From positions 1 through 21,023 of the forward strand of contig CAIYOB010000044.1 of assembly GCA_903927685.1 (NCBI GenBank): DNA of 21,023 nucleotides, read 5' to 3'. Origin of the DNA: an uncultured Planctomycetaceae bacterium. GTDB lineage: Bacteria > Planctomycetota > Planctomycetia > Pirellulales > Pirellulaceae. The notes beneath the pieces were generated by a model. The model was not told the origin of the DNA. It did not search any database and was given only the letters and a program-made list of their open reading frames with translations. Below are positions 16,282-21,023 of the stretch, piece by piece (the stretch's first letter is position 1; every line of letters begins with the position of its first letter). Position numbers and translations under genes: made by a program.

Positions 16282-16938
16282 TCAGCTGGACGGAAGGACG
16301 TAAAACAGGACGGCAAAGAACTGGAACGTACTGCCGGCCAGGACAAAGACGTGCCAGACGGCATGGTTGTAGGGCAGACGCTCCCAGGCATAGAAGACGA
16401 CTCCGGCGGTGTAGGTCAGTCCGCCCGCCAGGATCAGGAGCAGACCGCCCAGCGGAATCGCGGCCAGGATGGGCTTGACGGCGACCACCGCGACCCAGCC
16501 CATCGCCACGTAGAAGGCAACGGAGGTCGCCGGCCAATGGCGGATGAACGTGGCCCGCGAGACGATGCCCAGCAGGGCCAGGCCCCACACGGCGCCAAAC
16601 AGCGACCAGCCCCATGGGCCGCGCAGACTGACTAGTGTAAAAGGCGTATACGTCCCGGCGATCAGCAGGTAGATGGCCGAGTGATCCAGGAATTGGAAAA
16701 TGACCTTGAGCCGCGACAAGGGCACCAGATGGTACAGCGTGGACGCGGAATACAGGATCACCAGCGTCACGCCGTACACCGCGCAACTGACGACGTGCCA
16801 CGCATCGCCAACCAGCAGGGCCGAGTTGGTGAGGACGATCAAGCCGGCCACGGCCAACACGGCGCCGATTCCGTGGCTCAAGGCATTCAGGTATTCCTCG
16901 CTGCGGCGATAGCGCGGGGCCCCGCGTCGGATCTTCAT
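16282..16938 (-). CDS. Hemolysin III / PAQR family membrane protein
   Basis: A 218-residue inner-membrane protein with seven predicted helices. The family signatures are EEYLNALSHGIGA (14-26), TLVILYSASTLYH (58-70), FLDHSAIYLLIAGTYTPF (83-100) and YNHAVWHVFVLAGSTFQF (190-207). H70, H192 and H196 correspond to the three zinc-ligand histidines of PAQR receptors, with D85 nearby, so the metal site appears intact. Bacterial members (YqfA/TrhA) have been linked to membrane-fatty-acid homeostasis; the hemolysin name is historical. The start is ATG 16936-16938 with AGGAAAGG about six bases upstream; the open frame to 17076 overlaps the kinase gene and is not family-like. The gene begins 17 bp after the hybrid kinase stop on the same strand, so the two are probably cotranscribed. 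Confidence 0.92.
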   Translation of the reverse strand: MKIRRGAPRYRRSEEYLNALSHGIGAVLAVAGLIVLTNSALLVGDAWHVVSCAVYGVTLVILYSASTLYHLVPLSRLKVIFQFLDHSAIYLLIAGTYTPFTLVSLRGPWGWSLFGAVWGLALLGIVSRATFIRHWPATSVAFYVAMGWVAVVAVKPILAAIPLGGLLLILAGGLTYTAGVVFYAWERLPYNHAVWHVFVLAGSTFQFFAVLFYVLPSS

Positions 16939-16955
16939 GATTGACCTTTCCTTGG

Positions 16956-20549
<3,594 letters not shown>

Positions 20550-20768
20550 GGCTCAACCTGTCCGTGAGGAAGGCAGGCAAACGAACATGGGGTCGGCGTT
20601 CGGGGGAACTACATCGCAAGGCAACCGAATCTGCGCGGCGATCCTCCGGTTGCAGACGTACATCATACCAGCTCCCAACGTCCCTGCCCTCGTGCATCGC
20701 CCCGTTTTCTGCACCTTTGTGCCGCCCTCCTGGCAAAACCAGCACAGGACTTGCAGCGGAAAAACTCT

Positions 20769-20797
20769 AGAATAGCGGCTATTGAGAAAAAAGTCAG
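20769..20797 (-). promoter_or_regulatory. Candidate sigma-70-type promoter of the hybrid kinase gene
   Basis: On the minus strand CTGACT (20792-20797) is followed after exactly 17 bases by TATTCT (20769-20774), each 4 of 6 to the -35 and -10 consensus, inside the only AT-rich patch of this region. Transcription would begin near 20762. The kinase ATG at 20549 would then have a leader of about 210 nt. Confidence 0.35.
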
Positions 20798-20925
20798 GGG
20801 CGGATTCTCGTCCCCCTGAGCGGACGACAGTCCGTTCGATGGCGTAATGCCGGGAGTCAACGCTTCGCCACCGCCCGTGGGGTGCATTGACGAATGGCAC
20901 TAGGTCAAGTGAAGAAGCAACGGAA

Positions 20926-21002
20926 GGGTGGCCGGGGTCGTGTGCAGCGAGCCCCGGAATCCCCGCGGACTGTGGGCTCGCTGCACTCGACCACAGCCAC
21001 CC
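20926..21002. repeat. Long imperfect palindrome, REP/MITE-like
   Basis: Left arm 20936-20954 and right arm 20974-20992 (GGTCG...GAGCCC and GGGCTC...CGACC) are reverse complements at 18 of 19 positions around a 19-bp loop containing CCGCGG. An outer 7-bp pair, GGGTGGC (20926-20932) and GCCACCC (20996-21002), extends the stem after a short unpaired step. The sequence is unrelated to the palindrome at 3956-4040 but has the same size and shape. It looks like a dispersed intergenic element; no coding content is seen. Confidence 0.65.
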
Positions 21003-21023
21003 CGGCAATCCTAAGTCCTCGAC

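Larger units (their letters stand above)
20550..21023. other. Non-coding region upstream of the hybrid kinase gene
   Basis: 474 bp to the window end with no ORF that has a start signal and protein-like composition. It holds the kinase leader (~210 nt if the promoter at 20769-20797 is right), that candidate promoter, a small inverted repeat CAGGGG/CCCCTG (20795-20800 and 20813-20818) touching its -35, and the long palindrome at 20926-21002. A gene beyond 21023 may share this region. Confidence 0.5.

Overview
The window is GC-rich chromosomal DNA that looks like a planctomycete, probably a Pirellulales-type relative. This is inferred from gene content: a family-10 pectate lyase, a Tat-exported Gfo/Idh/MocA oxidoreductase, a very large secreted PQQ-type beta-propeller protein with an embedded methyltransferase-like fold, a viroplasmin-type RNase H, a full-length Lhr helicase and a large CHASE/PAS hybrid kinase. 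There is also little operon structure, and palindromic elements lie between genes. No rRNA, tRNA, CRISPR array, integrase or transposase was seen.

Layout, left to right. 1-456 (+): the 3' end of a YbjN/T3SS-chaperone-like protein. 506-1951 (+): secreted family-10 pectate lyase. 2119-2289 (+): a short signal-peptide ORF that looks like a truncated gene. 2306-3857 (-): viroplasmin-type RNase H followed 10 bp later by a RarD-type EamA transporter. 3956-4040: a perfect 28-bp inverted repeat. 4099-5238 (-): nadA quinolinate synthase. 5457-6821 (+): Tat-exported oxidoreductase, divergent from nadA, with a consensus -10 hexamer on each strand between them. 6878-7030 (+): another short signal-peptide ORF. 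7082-11629 (+): Lhr helicase lacking any ATG or GTG start. 11773-16110 (+): a 1445-residue secreted multidomain protein. 16141-16240: a duplicated 40-bp element with a hairpin. 16282-20549 (-): hybrid sensor kinase followed 17 bp later by a hemolysin III/PAQR membrane protein. 20550-21023: leader, candidate promoter and a long imperfect palindrome.

Functionally these are mostly independent genes: polymer breakdown and sugar-type oxidoreduction at the envelope (pectate lyase, oxidoreductase, propeller protein), NAD biosynthesis (NadA), nucleic-acid maintenance (Lhr, RNase H), transport (RarD) and sensing (hybrid kinase). I do not see a coherent new multi-gene system such as a defence island, secretion locus or biosynthetic cluster. 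The items most worth following are the propeller/methyltransferase-like/jelly-roll/malectin fusion, three unrelated palindromic intergenic elements, two truncated secreted ORFs and the unusual Lhr start.
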